A stretch of 64,000 bases of DNA from Herminiimonas sp. CN. Its GTDB lineage: Bacteria > Pseudomonadota > Gammaproteobacteria > Burkholderiales > Burkholderiaceae_D. Each line of letters starts with the position of its first letter. The stretch's first letter is position 1. The DNA lies in assembly GCF_000622895.1 (NCBI RefSeq), contig NZ_AVCC01000001.1, positions 62,001-126,000 on the forward strand, written 5' to 3'. This document shows, in pieces, positions 38,868 to 49,156 of the stretch. Both the position numbers and the translations under genes were made by a program. The notes beneath the pieces were generated by a model. It had not been told where the DNA came from. It saw nothing but the letters and a program-made list of their open reading frames with translations, and ran no database searches.

Positions 38868-41186
38868 ATGAACAACATCCAGAAAGCATTCAAGGCGAAA
38901 GCACAAATGTCCGGCCTGCGTATGGCAGACGGCGGCTATTTCGATCCGTCCCTGATGCAGCCCCCATCTTCTTTATCGTCGGCCCTTCAGGGGTTGGCAA
39001 GTACTGCTACTGAGTCTATCCGCACTAATACAGGTCTTCAGGGGCAGATCGCTGCTCGTAACGTGGCATCCGCACCCACCCCCATGCAGCAACCCCAAAT
39101 GCCCCAAATGCCCCAAGCCTTCGCCAACGGCGGCAATGTCCAAAACATCCAAAATATAGGCCTGCGCCAGCAAGGTACTGTCCGTGGCCCCGGTACCGGT
39201 ACCAGCGACAGCGTGCCGGCCATGCTGTCGAAGGGCGAGTACGTACTGCCGGCAGACACCGTGCGCCACATCGGCAAGGAGAACCTGGACCAGCTCAAGG
39301 ACGCTACGCACGCACCGGTGAACAACGGCCTGCGCGGAGGCTACGCTGACGGCGGCATGCCGGACAGACGGACCATGCCCGCTTGGGATGCTGCCAAACA
39401 GCTGGGGCAGAGCCTTCGCGGCACCTTCCCTGACCTGCGCACGCAGGGCAAAATCAATGAGGACAACGCTTACAGCGCAGTGCAGGGCGGGACTGCCACG
39501 CCAGCGCAGCAGTCGTTGCGCGACAACTCCCAGAAAATCCTCAATAGCCCCGGCGCGCAGACCATGCCGTGGGATGTGATCGCCCCCGTTACCGGGCTCG
39601 GCCTGCTCGGCGCGCGTGGCGCAGGCGCTGTTGCAGACGCCGGCCCCGGTGTCGTCTCCAAGATCGGCGGCGCGGCATCAGACATCGCCTCCGGGGTTGG
39701 TAACGCCGCGTCATCTGCGTGGAACGGTGTGCGGGGCATGTTCTCCAAAGCGCCGGCGGCAGGCGAGTCGGTAGCGGCTGGTGCCACCCCCACCGCGTCG
39801 GCGGCCGGCCCTACATTATCTGCCTCCCGGGAACTGGCGCCGTATGCGGCTCCCGCCGAAGCTGCCACGACGCCGTTGGGGGTGCGCCAGGCGACGGGGC
39901 TGGCCGCGAGGGCAGTAGGGCCGCAGTCGGTGGCCGCATCCGGCTCCCTGATGTCGCAGACGCACGCGTCAGCGCCCGATTCTGTCCCAACCGCACCGGC
40001 AGCCGCGTCCGCTGCGACCCCGATGACCCCTCAGCAGAAGTGGCTGGTCGAGAACGGCGTGAACATGGACTCCCAGAACTCCTTGCCGACCAGCCTGCGT
40101 GGCAACGGAGGTCCGAACCCCGGCACCGGTATCAACCTCGACTTCAGCAAGCGCTCACCTATCAGAACTGTCGAGGGCGGGCAGGCTGTGAACCTCGGCA
40201 TCTTTGGCGGCAACGCCAACATCTACGGCTCCTCCTCTAAGCTCGATGGAGGCAAGATTGACACGTTCACCGGCATAGGCACCCCCGATGGTGGCAAAGG
40301 CGACCAGTTGCAGCGTGAAATGACGGCGCAGAAGATCGCGGACATGAACCGCACCAGTGACCTGCAGCGCGAGGTGCATGGCCTGCGGATGGCGGACAAC
40401 GATGCCGGCACGATGGGTTTCGGCAGCGGCGGTGGGTCACGCTATACCGGCGTAGCGGCGGTGAACGCGCGCAATGCAGCCGAGGCCAACGCGGTCAATG
40501 AACGTAACAGCCTGCGCTCCAACGACACCGCGCGCTGGCAGGGAGAACGTCAGCTCCAGCAGAACCTGCGCCAGATGCAGTGGGACCGCAACAAGTTCGG
40601 CGTCGAGCAGGGCAATAAGGACCGTGAGTTCAACCAGAAGCAGGACGAAACCGATTTCGGGCAACGCGACAAAGCGACGAAGGACCTCAATGATCAGCTC
40701 GGCACGATGTTCGCAGGGCCTGACGGTAAACCAGACACCGCTCGCGTAGGTGCTGCCAGTCAGGCTATCCACGACGAGCTGGGTGCGCGAATCCAGGACT
40801 TGGCAAAGGTACCTGCTGGCAGCCAGCACTATGCTGAGGCGCAAGCGACAATGAAGACTCTGGGCCGTAAGGGCATCGCCGCACTCGGGCCTGATGATCT
40901 CCGGCAATTAATGTCGCAGGCTGCGATTAAAGACCGCGTCATGCAGACACACTCCATTCTTCCCGGCGGTTCTGTCCCGGTCGATTCACGGCTGAGCGGA
41001 TACGCAATCGACCCAAAGACGGCTCCTGGATCAAACATCTTCGGTAGCGACACCGTGACACTGGGCAACGGGTCAAAAGTCCGCGCCAATAACCTGCGAT
41101 ACACCGAACCGGCGAATGCATTCTGGCCTGATTTCAGGCATGTTAATTCCACTCAGTTTAGCGCGGGCCTGAAAGGCGAAAAATAA
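38868..41186 (+). CDS. Internal virion / ejection-associated protein, 772 aa
   Basis: Begins MNNIQKAFKAKAQMSGLRMA, with TAGAGGCACC before it. The region at about 107-140 (GPGTGTSDSVPAMLSKGEYV and LPADTVRHIG) is a motif common in tape-measure or internal virion proteins. An Ala/Pro-rich low-complexity middle (about 255-385) is followed by a helical charged end. It overlaps the 2,290-residue gene by TAATG, and both probably enter the cell or lie in the capsid core. Confidence 0.75.
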   Translation: MNNIQKAFKAKAQMSGLRMADGGYFDPSLMQPPSSLSSALQGLASTATESIRTNTGLQGQIAARNVASAPTPMQQPQMPQMPQAFANGGNVQNIQNIGLRQQGTVRGPGTGTSDSVPAMLSKGEYVLPADTVRHIGKENLDQLKDATHAPVNNGLRGGYADGGMPDRRTMPAWDAAKQLGQSLRGTFPDLRTQGKINEDNAYSAVQGGTATPAQQSLRDNSQKILNSPGAQTMPWDVIAPVTGLGLLGARGAGAVADAGPGVVSKIGGAASDIASGVGNAASSAWNGVRGMFSKAPAAGESVAAGATPTASAAGPTLSASRELAPYAAPAEAATTPLGVRQATGLAARAVGPQSVAASGSLMSQTHASAPDSVPTAPAAASAATPMTPQQKWLVENGVNMDSQNSLPTSLRGNGGPNPGTGINLDFSKRSPIRTVEGGQAVNLGIFGGNANIYGSSSKLDGGKIDTFTGIGTPDGGKGDQLQREMTAQKIADMNRTSDLQREVHGLRMADNDAGTMGFGSGGGSRYTGVAAVNARNAAEANAVNERNSLRSNDTARWQGERQLQQNLRQMQWDRNKFGVEQGNKDREFNQKQDETDFGQRDKATKDLNDQLGTMFAGPDGKPDTARVGAASQAIHDELGARIQDLAKVPAGSQHYAEAQATMKTLGRKGIAALGPDDLRQLMSQAAIKDRVMQTHSILPGGSVPVDSRLSGYAIDPKTAPGSNIFGSDTVTLGNGSKVRANNLRYTEPANAFWPDFRHVNSTQFSAGLKGEK

Positions 41187-44100
41187 TGGGCGTACTTGAC
41201 AGAATCAGCGAACTGACTGCGGACAACACCCCTGACACGGGCGTTCTACCGAGAGATACCCCGTCCGCTTTCTCCAAAGGTCTGCGCGGCGGCATGGAAG
41301 ACGTTGCAGGCCAGACCCACGCTCTGCTCGGGCAGGGTGGTGAGCTGGTCGGGGCAAATGACTTCGCCACGGAACAGCGCGCCAAGTCGCTCCTCAACCA
41401 GCAGGAGGCCGAGCGTCTGACCGCCGACACCCCCACTTGGGAAAAAGTACGTACCTTGAAAGATGGCTGGGACTACGGCACCGGCCTGCTGGGGCGCTCG
41501 CTGCCAGGGCTGGCTACTGGTATCGCCGGGGCCACGCTGATGCCCGGCAAGGGTGCGCTGGCCGGTATTGCCGGCATGACTGCTGCCACCGCACCGTCCA
41601 CCATCGGCGCGCAGTTCGAAGCGCAGCAGAACGATCCGGCGCAGGCCAAGCGGGACGTGATGACGCGCACGCTGACCGGCGTCGGCGCGGGTACCGCAGA
41701 AGCGGCGGCGATGTCCGTGGTGCCACAGGTAGTCGGCGGCAAGCTATTCGGTAAGGCCGCTACCGGCGCTGTGGAGAAGGCGGCGATGCCGTTCAGCAAG
41801 GCCGTGATGGACAACGTCCCAGAGGCGGTACTCGGCAATGCCGCCGCCGGCAACGTGTCGGCACGCATCGGTCAGGCTGCAGCCAGCCACCTGAACCCCG
41901 ATCGTGACATGTCACACGACACCGCAGAGCAGAACGACGCGATGATCAGCGGCGCCGTAATGGGTGCGCCGTTCGCGGTCGCCGGCATCGCCGGCAGCAT
42001 GCGTGGTAAGAAGGCTGGCGGTCCGGCTTCAGAGCCGCTGCCAAAAGGCACAGATGCCGAGAAGGCCAACGGTGTGTCGATCGACGCAGCGCCGAAATCG
42101 TTCGCCGACAAGGTGGCTGATCTCGGCACACCGCTACGCTCCGAGCCGACGACCGGTGAGGAGCATGTTCAGGCTCGTGGCGGGATCGTCGAGGGGGACA
42201 CCCCGGATACGGCCGCCGTCAAGGACGCACAGGGTGGTGCCGAGGCTGCCGCCAAAGCACAGCGCACCATGCAGAAGCTGGCGGAAGACCCTACCGCCTC
42301 CCGGTTCCAGGACGAACTGAGCAAGATCGACCCGACTACCAGTGCCGGCCAGATGCGCGTGAGCGATATCAATGCGCAACACTTCGAGGCGCGGCAGACA
42401 GCGAAAAGTGTGGCAGATGCGAACGCTGCGCTCGACGCACTCAGAGCGGAAGACACAGCGGGCGCCAGCTTCTCGAAAGACGCCTCCGGTGCCGATGCCG
42501 GCATTTACGAGCTGATGGATTCACCTGAGTGGAACTACCTTGACGACGACACCAAGCAAAATGCTGTCACGATGACGCGCAGGCTGATTGTTGCCGGCGA
42601 GCAGGGCAGTGAACTGCCGGCCACCGCGATGCGCGCGACCATCGACGTGCTGGGCAAGGACACCGTATCGCGCCTGTCCAAAATCTACGATGCGATGGGT
42701 TCGAAGGACCCGGCCAAGATCGAGTCGTTCTACAAGGCGCTGACCAAGATTTCCGAGGTCCAGAAGCACGACGATAGTCTGTTGACGGTGGTGCGCAACG
42801 CGCTGCCTGAACACATGATCGATACCGTGCGCACGCCGCAGATCAAGGAGTTCGTAAAGCAGATGCAGGACCTGACCGGCGAGCGCATGTTCAAGGATAT
42901 GACGCCGGCCGAGCAGGCGGTCAAGAAAGGGCAGATCAACGCCAAGCTGACCGAAGTGTTCGGCGACAAGGCCGATGCAGTCAACGAGGCATTCGCCAAG
43001 CATGCACAAGGTGAGGCCGATCTGGTCGGCACCACGCCGCCGGACCGGACTGACGCAGCTAAAGCCAACGCGTGGGAGAACACCGACGAAAACGAGTTCT
43101 CATACCGCAGAGAAGAAGCCAACCCACTTGAAACAGCGCAGGGCACTGAGACCGCATACTATGGTGGCGGAAAGAAAGGCGACACCTATATCGAGCACCG
43201 GGACGTTGCGCGCGCCAAGTACGGTAATGCGGAGACTATGTATGAGAGGCTGATGCGGCAGGCGCAGGAGGAACACCCTACAGCCGACGTATCGTGGGTC
43301 AGCGCCAAGGAACACGCGAAGCGCACTGGTATCCTTCCCGAACAGCTAAACGAGATGACCAAAGGCCGTCCCGATGAGCACGGTATGATCGCCGTCGAGA
43401 AGATGGCCGACCGCGAAGCATTCGGGTGGAAGGATATAGACGCAATGCGCCTTAGCGGCAAGGACAAGAACGGCAAGAAGAAATCATCGCATTACGAATC
43501 CAGCAGCCGGATCGATACCGGTACCGATGCGCACCCCGGGCCGATTCTCGACGCCATGCGGGTCGCTTCGCACATGATGAAGAAACTACCCAAGTCGGAT
43601 GTCGATGAGCAGGGCGGTATGCATCAGTTGGCGCGCGCGTTCAAGGAAGGTATCGCTGCAGTGTCGGACCACATGTCAGAGCTGCTGCACGTACCGGACG
43701 AGACAGTGGTGGCGCGGCGCGGTGGCAAGGACATTACCTGGGGCGAGTTGCAGAAAGTCCAGAACGACACCGTGAAGGAAGACTTCACCGGCTCCGACAG
43801 CACTACCAGCGAAATGCGCGCTAAGGTTTCCGATTTCGCCCTACGTGTAGAGAAATCCGAGAAAGCCATCGCCGCTTTAAAATCGATAGCTAAAAAGCGT
43901 GAACTGTCCGAGTCGCAGCAGAAGTCGCTTGAATACCATGAGCGCCAAATCAAGTTCTATTCCGAAGAGGTGATTCCGAACCTGGAGTCGGCTATCGAGA
44001 AGCGCGGCGATCGTGCGGCGTTCGCCGAGGGTAAGGAGCTTGGCAACGACTACGGAACCGGACGTGACTCCGGTGCTGGCATCAACTTGGCTAAGGAGCG

Positions 44101-47100
44101 GTCGCGTGTAGCCCAGCGCGACGAGCTGCGATACGGCACCCTGCTCGATAAGTTGGGTGGCAAGAAGGCCGGTTCGCCGCAGGAGGGCGCGATCTGGGCC
44201 AAGGAAGCGCAGCAGGTCGCTGGTGCTCTGAAGCGCATCGAGACCAATGTGAAGTCTGGTACCGATAAGGCCACTTCCCGTGTCGAGTACCGCAAGCTGC
44301 TCGACTATAAGAAAGCCATCGACGCCAAGGACTACACCGAAGTGCAGCGGCTGCGCGTTGAGGCGGCATCCGACGCCCATACATCTGAGGGGGAGGCTGG
44401 CGAGATCGACGCCGCCTCGCGCGACGCGCAACCCCTCGGTATCTCCGAGGCTGACCCAGAAGGGCAGATTCATTTAGCTGATGCCGAGCATGGCGACGCA
44501 CTAGGTACGATCACCGCCAAGATGAAGAACGCACGCGGCGAGCAGACCGGCTCTCTGACCGGTGGCAAGAGCATCGTGCCCAAAGGCAGCCTGAACGAGG
44601 GCACGGTGACACCACAGGGTGTGCGCAGTCTGGGCAACCGTATCTCGGAGTTTGAGGCGAACAAGTCCGTGGCTGGACGCGCGATCGGTACCAAGGCGCG
44701 CATGCTGCTGGACAACTTCAAGCTGCTGGCGCCGGAAGACCAGGTGCAGCTGGTGAAGATCGCCCGGTTCGATAAGCCTTCTGCAGTCGGCGGTACCATC
44801 GACGGACTGATGAGCAAGTACCGCAGCAAGATCGAGGCCGGGGCGGCGCGCGGCGCCTGGGCCGACACCGTGGCCAACGAAGGTGGTGCGCAACATGCGG
44901 CGACGCTGGCACAGATCGCCCGGCGCTCCGACCCGAACGGACTACAGGCCATGCTGGACGTGTTGCTCGCCGACAAAAAGCCGAACGAGTTCAAGCGGGG
45001 CCTGATCGACGCTGCTAATAAACGCATCGCCGAGCTGGTCGAGAAAGACCCATCCGAGGCGTATGGGCTGCTGATCAAAGGAAATGAGAAGCCGGAGGCA
45101 GTGGAGGCGAACTACCCGGCCCTGAACAAGACCGCGGAAAAAACACTGGACTACCTGAATAACCCGCCGAAAGACTACACCACAGAAAAAGCGAAGCAGG
45201 CACACGAGTGGGCACAGCGTTGGCTGGAGCGCGCGCCCCAAGATCAGGACGCGGCTGAAGATTTTCGGTACACGCTAAAAGCGGTGAAGAAGGCAGCGGA
45301 AAAAGCACTAGCCGGCGACGCCTGGCTGAAGGAAGCCGAGGGTGGCGCGCTGTCCCGCGAAGCCACCGACAAGGCCAAGGGCTCTACCCCCGAGCAGCAG
45401 AAAGCTGCGGTCGATGCCGTGACCAGGATGGTCGGGGAGAACGTCGAGATCAACGCGGCTGCCGACATGCTGTATGCCGGCGCATTTCATGAAAAGACCG
45501 ATTTGCATGGGCCGATTATCAATATTTCGCGCTGGGCGCTGGACCCGCTCTCGGTCGGATACCACGAGTCGCTGCACTGGCTGGCCGACAGCCTGCGCCA
45601 GCACGGCAGACCGGAAGTGATGGCGGCGTTGACGAAGGCAGCGGACTCAGCATACGTGCGCAACTTCCTGCGCGAGAAGTTTAAGGATCAGCCCGAAGCG
45701 CTGAAACAGGTGGAGGGCAGCTCCGAGGAGCGCGTCGCCTACATGTTTCAGTTCCACGCCAACGGCATGCTGAAGCTGGGCGACCGCGGCAAGACAATCC
45801 TGGACAAGGTCGGCGACCTGATCCGGAAAGTGTTGGGGGTCTGGAGCAACGACAGGCGCGCGATGCACATCATGGACTACTTCGCCTCCGGCGAATACGC
45901 CAAGGGCGTCGGCGAGGGTGCCAGCGATCGCGGCCACATCTACAAACACATGATGGAGCAGGGCAGGAACAAGACACTGGACTACCTGCACGCGTCGGCC
46001 AAGCCGCTGATTAACCTGATGGATGCGGTGGCCGGCATCGGCTCGGCGCGGATTCAGGACATGGGCATCCCGGCGCTGTCCAAGATCGCCGACATGGTGC
46101 GCCTGCACGGCACTAAAGAGGGAGAAGATGCAGGCTTCCTGCCGGCGGCCGGTACGGCGATGCGCTCGATCAGTAACAAACTGGTGAACAGGATGTCTGA
46201 GAAGGGGGCATTCACCTTTGAGGAGGCCAACGAGGCCTTTGCCAACATCGCCCTGGGCACTGCCCCGAAGAACGCCAAGATCGACCACCTCATGGTCAGC
46301 ATCCGCGGCATGCTCGACGAGATGCATGGATACATGAAGGACGCCGGGGTGAACGTCGGCGACCGTGGCCTGGGCAAGAACTACCTGCCACGCCAGTGGG
46401 ACTCCGGCTATGTCGCTGGCCATCAGGCCGAGTTCAGGGCGATGATCCAGAAATACGTCGACTCCGGCGAGTTCAAGGGTACTGCCGACCAGCTGATGTC
46501 GCGCCTGATGCGTGATGACGGCTCGGAGCTGGAGTCAGCCGACGCCAGCGCGCGCCCGGGCGATCAGTTCACCAAGAAGCGCGATCTGCATTTCATCACG
46601 AACGAAGACGCCGCGCCGTTCATGGAGAAGAACGCGATGCGCGTGCTGACCAGCTACATCAAGCAGGGCACCCGTCGTGCCGAATGGTCGCGCCGGTTCG
46701 AGGCCATGACCGTGGATGAGATGAAGCGGTATGAGGTAATGAGCTCGGCAGAGAAACGCGAGTTCGAGGCGACACGGCAGACCCCGATGGAGAAGATGCG
46801 TGAGGCCGCCATCAAGCAGGGCGCGGCGCCCGACCAGATGGCTGTCGTTGACAAGTACCTGGAGGGCGTAACCGGCCAGCTCGGCTCGGACGTGCAGCCG
46901 GAGACGCGCAAGCTGTTCGGACAGATCATGGTGTATCAGAACCTGCGCCTGCTGCCGATGGGTTTCTTCTCATCCCTGATCGATCCGGTCGGCGTAGCGG
47001 TGCGGGGCGGTAGCGCCAAGGACGTGTTCAACAACTTCAAGCGCGGCATTATGGAGATTCCGCGCGGGTTCAAACACAACCCGAAGTACGATGAAGGCTA

Positions 47101-48058
47101 TCACCTGGCTGAAGATATGGGGGTGATCGACAACGCGGTGCTGCAGCATGTCATGGGTGCTTCGTACGGGCTGAACGCGGTCGGCAACAAGGCGCGCGCC
47201 ATCAACGAGACGCTGTTCAAATGGAACCTGATGGAGCAGATGAACACCAGCCAACGTGTGGCGGCCACAGAGGCATCGATGGGGTTCCTGAAGAAGCACG
47301 GTAAGGGCGACTTCAACGAACACTCGATGCGCTATCTGGCCGAGCTGGGCCTGAAGCCTGCCGACATCAAGCTAGTCGATGGCCGGGTCGCGGTGCGGGC
47401 CGAGGACTTCGTTAAGGCCGGGTTCAAGGCAGAGGCTGCTGAAGCCGCCCATCTGAAGATGCGCCAGGCCGTGAACACCTGGGTTGACGGCGCGGTCCTG
47501 CGGCCGGACCAGTCGCAAAAAGCGATCTGGATGAACGACGCGCACTACTCGCTAATCGCCCACATGAAGCAGTTCGCGTTCTCGTTCCAGGACACGATCC
47601 TGAAGCGGGTCCTGAACGAGGCCAGACACGGCAACTACTCGCCGGCAGTGGCGATGGCCGGATACATCCCGGTCATGTTGGCAGCCGATCTGACCAAGGG
47701 TATGATTCAGGGCGGCGGTTCACAGCCTGCCTGGAAACAGGACTGGGACTTGGGGGACTATCTGTCATCGGCAGGGCAGCGTGCTGGATTGCTCGGCGTG
47801 GCCCAGTACGGGGTGGACGCCTTCACCTCCCTGCATCATGGCGGCACCGGGATCGGTTCATTGGGTGGGCCGACTATCGGTCAGCTGGGGGATATCGTCA
47901 GTACCGTTGGCGGCAGCCGGGGGTTTGCGGCGACGGCGATCGGTTCCATGCCGGCCAACGCGTTGTGGAGTGGCTACCTGTCAAACGACATCACGCACAG
48001 CGGTGGAAAGGCCGGGAGCGGCACGGTTGAGGCCCCGTTTGAGCCTATCGCTGAATAA
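41186..48058 (+). CDS. Giant internal virion protein with HExxH metallopeptidase-like motif, 2290 aa
   Basis: The largest gene in the window. It begins MGVLDRISELTADNTPDTGV and has several Ala/Gly-rich hydrophobic stretches early on (RSLPGLATGIAGATLMPGKG). The middle is helical and charged. Around residue 1460 stands HESLH (His1460, Glu1461, His1464), with a Glu pair at about 1514-1515 (SSEERVAYMFQFHA), as in gluzincin-type metallopeptidases; this fits polyvalent proteins injected with phage DNA. No transglycosylase motif was recognised. The C-terminus (about 1930-2290) is helical with hydrophobic patches. Together with the 772-residue protein it may form the ejected core. Confidence 0.85.
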   Translation: MGVLDRISELTADNTPDTGVLPRDTPSAFSKGLRGGMEDVAGQTHALLGQGGELVGANDFATEQRAKSLLNQQEAERLTADTPTWEKVRTLKDGWDYGTGLLGRSLPGLATGIAGATLMPGKGALAGIAGMTAATAPSTIGAQFEAQQNDPAQAKRDVMTRTLTGVGAGTAEAAAMSVVPQVVGGKLFGKAATGAVEKAAMPFSKAVMDNVPEAVLGNAAAGNVSARIGQAAASHLNPDRDMSHDTAEQNDAMISGAVMGAPFAVAGIAGSMRGKKAGGPASEPLPKGTDAEKANGVSIDAAPKSFADKVADLGTPLRSEPTTGEEHVQARGGIVEGDTPDTAAVKDAQGGAEAAAKAQRTMQKLAEDPTASRFQDELSKIDPTTSAGQMRVSDINAQHFEARQTAKSVADANAALDALRAEDTAGASFSKDASGADAGIYELMDSPEWNYLDDDTKQNAVTMTRRLIVAGEQGSELPATAMRATIDVLGKDTVSRLSKIYDAMGSKDPAKIESFYKALTKISEVQKHDDSLLTVVRNALPEHMIDTVRTPQIKEFVKQMQDLTGERMFKDMTPAEQAVKKGQINAKLTEVFGDKADAVNEAFAKHAQGEADLVGTTPPDRTDAAKANAWENTDENEFSYRREEANPLETAQGTETAYYGGGKKGDTYIEHRDVARAKYGNAETMYERLMRQAQEEHPTADVSWVSAKEHAKRTGILPEQLNEMTKGRPDEHGMIAVEKMADREAFGWKDIDAMRLSGKDKNGKKKSSHYESSSRIDTGTDAHPGPILDAMRVASHMMKKLPKSDVDEQGGMHQLARAFKEGIAAVSDHMSELLHVPDETVVARRGGKDITWGELQKVQNDTVKEDFTGSDSTTSEMRAKVSDFALRVEKSEKAIAALKSIAKKRELSESQQKSLEYHERQIKFYSEEVIPNLESAIEKRGDRAAFAEGKELGNDYGTGRDSGAGINLAKERSRVAQRDELRYGTLLDKLGGKKAGSPQEGAIWAKEAQQVAGALKRIETNVKSGTDKATSRVEYRKLLDYKKAIDAKDYTEVQRLRVEAASDAHTSEGEAGEIDAASRDAQPLGISEADPEGQIHLADAEHGDALGTITAKMKNARGEQTGSLTGGKSIVPKGSLNEGTVTPQGVRSLGNRISEFEANKSVAGRAIGTKARMLLDNFKLLAPEDQVQLVKIARFDKPSAVGGTIDGLMSKYRSKIEAGAARGAWADTVANEGGAQHAATLAQIARRSDPNGLQAMLDVLLADKKPNEFKRGLIDAANKRIAELVEKDPSEAYGLLIKGNEKPEAVEANYPALNKTAEKTLDYLNNPPKDYTTEKAKQAHEWAQRWLERAPQDQDAAEDFRYTLKAVKKAAEKALAGDAWLKEAEGGALSREATDKAKGSTPEQQKAAVDAVTRMVGENVEINAAADMLYAGAFHEKTDLHGPIINISRWALDPLSVGYHESLHWLADSLRQHGRPEVMAALTKAADSAYVRNFLREKFKDQPEALKQVEGSSEERVAYMFQFHANGMLKLGDRGKTILDKVGDLIRKVLGVWSNDRRAMHIMDYFASGEYAKGVGEGASDRGHIYKHMMEQGRNKTLDYLHASAKPLINLMDAVAGIGSARIQDMGIPALSKIADMVRLHGTKEGEDAGFLPAAGTAMRSISNKLVNRMSEKGAFTFEEANEAFANIALGTAPKNAKIDHLMVSIRGMLDEMHGYMKDAGVNVGDRGLGKNYLPRQWDSGYVAGHQAEFRAMIQKYVDSGEFKGTADQLMSRLMRDDGSELESADASARPGDQFTKKRDLHFITNEDAAPFMEKNAMRVLTSYIKQGTRRAEWSRRFEAMTVDEMKRYEVMSSAEKREFEATRQTPMEKMREAAIKQGAAPDQMAVVDKYLEGVTGQLGSDVQPETRKLFGQIMVYQNLRLLPMGFFSSLIDPVGVAVRGGSAKDVFNNFKRGIMEIPRGFKHNPKYDEGYHLAEDMGVIDNAVLQHVMGASYGLNAVGNKARAINETLFKWNLMEQMNTSQRVAATEASMGFLKKHGKGDFNEHSMRYLAELGLKPADIKLVDGRVAVRAEDFVKAGFKAEAAEAAHLKMRQAVNTWVDGAVLRPDQSQKAIWMNDAHYSLIAHMKQFAFSFQDTILKRVLNEARHGNYSPAVAMAGYIPVMLAADLTKGMIQGGGSQPAWKQDWDLGDYLSSAGQRAGLLGVAQYGVDAFTSLHHGGTGIGSLGGPTIGQLGDIVSTVGGSRGFAATAIGSMPANALWSGYLSNDITHSGGKAGSGTVEAPFEPIAE

Positions 48059-48319
48059 TCGGAACTCTGGAACGAGGATTTGATGCTAAGTCCTTGTTTC
48101 TATTACTTGTTCTACTGTTCTGTTCTTTTCTTATAATCTAGTCTAAAAACTAAGAAAAATAATAGAACATAGTGTAAACAGTATATAAAGGGAGGGATGT
48201 GTTTCGGAGCAGAACAGTGGAACATCGCTGGCGGCTGGACACAAGGTATAGGTGACATAGTTCGGGGCTTTACGCTGCGACTAAAATAGCCGTCCAAAGG
48301 ATGTCATGTATGTAAGAAG
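48059..48319. other. AT-rich gap after the late operon, with GTTCT repeats
   Basis: No gene is supported. It holds a copy of the GTTCT run (48109-48126, 17 of 18 bases identical to 7733-7750), then an AT-rich patch, then CAGAACAGTGGAACA at 48210-48224 and ATGTAAG near 48310. The order resembles the candidate origin at 7583-7899, so this is probably a related regulatory or replication site. It also contains the 12-base repeat GCTAAGTCCTTG (48085-48096), which recurs at 50923-50934. Confidence 0.5.
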
Positions 48320-48349
48320 GGAGGCCACCGTGAGGGAGCCTCCTTTTGT
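48320..48349 (+). terminator. Terminator between converging phage operons
   Basis: GGAGGC at 48320-48325 pairs with GCCTCC at 48338-48343, with a small inner CAC/GTG pairing, and TTTTGTT follows. It lies at the meeting point of the rightward late operon and the leftward ligase module; the T run contains the stop region of the gene at 48351. It can end late transcription. Confidence 0.75.
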
Positions 48350-48350
48350 T

Positions 48351-48554
48351 TTATGCTGCCGGGACGAACTTCTGCACGTAGTAGCCGTCAGCCACGAGGC
48401 GTGACCATGGCCGGTTCTCCATTCTCAGAAAGGTAGCGCGGCAGCCATGCGGCGTGCCGTTGATCGTCGGGTGCCACTCCTGGCCGAGCCGGTCGACGAT
48501 CATCCAGATGCCCTTGGCGTGCCAGTCGAAGTCAGGGTGTTTTGAGTTGGTCAT
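48351..48554 (-). CDS. Hypothetical phage protein, 67 aa
   Basis: Begins MTNSKHPDFDWHAKGIWMIV and overlaps the gene upstream by ATGA. Rich in Trp, His and Pro, with a compact mixed alpha/beta look. It is the last gene of the ligase module. Unknown function. Confidence 0.65.
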   Translation of the reverse strand: MTNSKHPDFDWHAKGIWMIVDRLGQEWHPTINGTPHGCRATFLRMENRPWSRLVADGYYVQKFVPAA

Positions 48555-49156
48555 TCCTCCATCGAATCGAGTATTGATTGCGGCGGGATGGCGCGGATAG
48601 AACTGCCAACAGACCGCGCGAATGTGTGCGGGTGGTCTATTTCGCAGACCTTCGCTGCCGCCTCAAGCGCAGCCTGCGCGATGGCTAGGGCGTTGGCTGG
48701 CGCTGATGTCGAATTCTCATAGAGCGGAATCGGGCCAAGATACTCATTAGATGAGAACTCTTGATAGGGCGGCTTGGACTTCAACACTGCGTCCTCTGCC
48801 CATTCTTTTTGAGAATACAGCCAACTACCGAACTTGCCAGTAGCTTTGTTCTTTATGCCATACCCAGCAAGCTCCCGCCCACCCGCCTGCGCTGCGATCT
48901 GCGCTGCCATGTCGTCCATCTCGTCCGCCTGCCTTATCAGGTCCTGCCTAGCCCATTCAAGGCGCTCTGCCAGTTCCGCATTCCGCTCCTTGCAGGCAAC
49001 AAACTCTTCTAGCCATGAGGCCAGTTGAAGGTGTTGATAGGGGCAGTCAGTCTCAGACGATGCGGCGACTTCTCTTGCATGAACGATCGCGGCCTCAATA
49101 CTCAACCGTTCACAACTGCACACATGTGTTTCGATTATAGGTAGCCTGATCGTCAT
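48551..49156 (-). CDS. Hypothetical phage protein with central coiled coil, 201 aa
   Basis: Begins MTIRLPIIETHVCSCERLSI. A coiled-coil or helical stretch occupies about residues 45-92 (ASWLEEFVACKERNAELAER, DLIRQADEMDDMAAQIAAQA). The following part (GYGIKNKATGKFGSWLYSQK) resembles a short domain found at the ends of phage DNA-related proteins, but I cannot name it. Coupled by ATGA to the ligase gene. Confidence 0.65.
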   Translation of the reverse strand: MTIRLPIIETHVCSCERLSIEAAIVHAREVAASSETDCPYQHLQLASWLEEFVACKERNAELAERLEWARQDLIRQADEMDDMAAQIAAQAGGRELAGYGIKNKATGKFGSWLYSQKEWAEDAVLKSKPPYQEFSSNEYLGPIPLYENSTSAPANALAIAQAALEAAAKVCEIDHPHTFARSVGSSIRAIPPQSILDSMEE

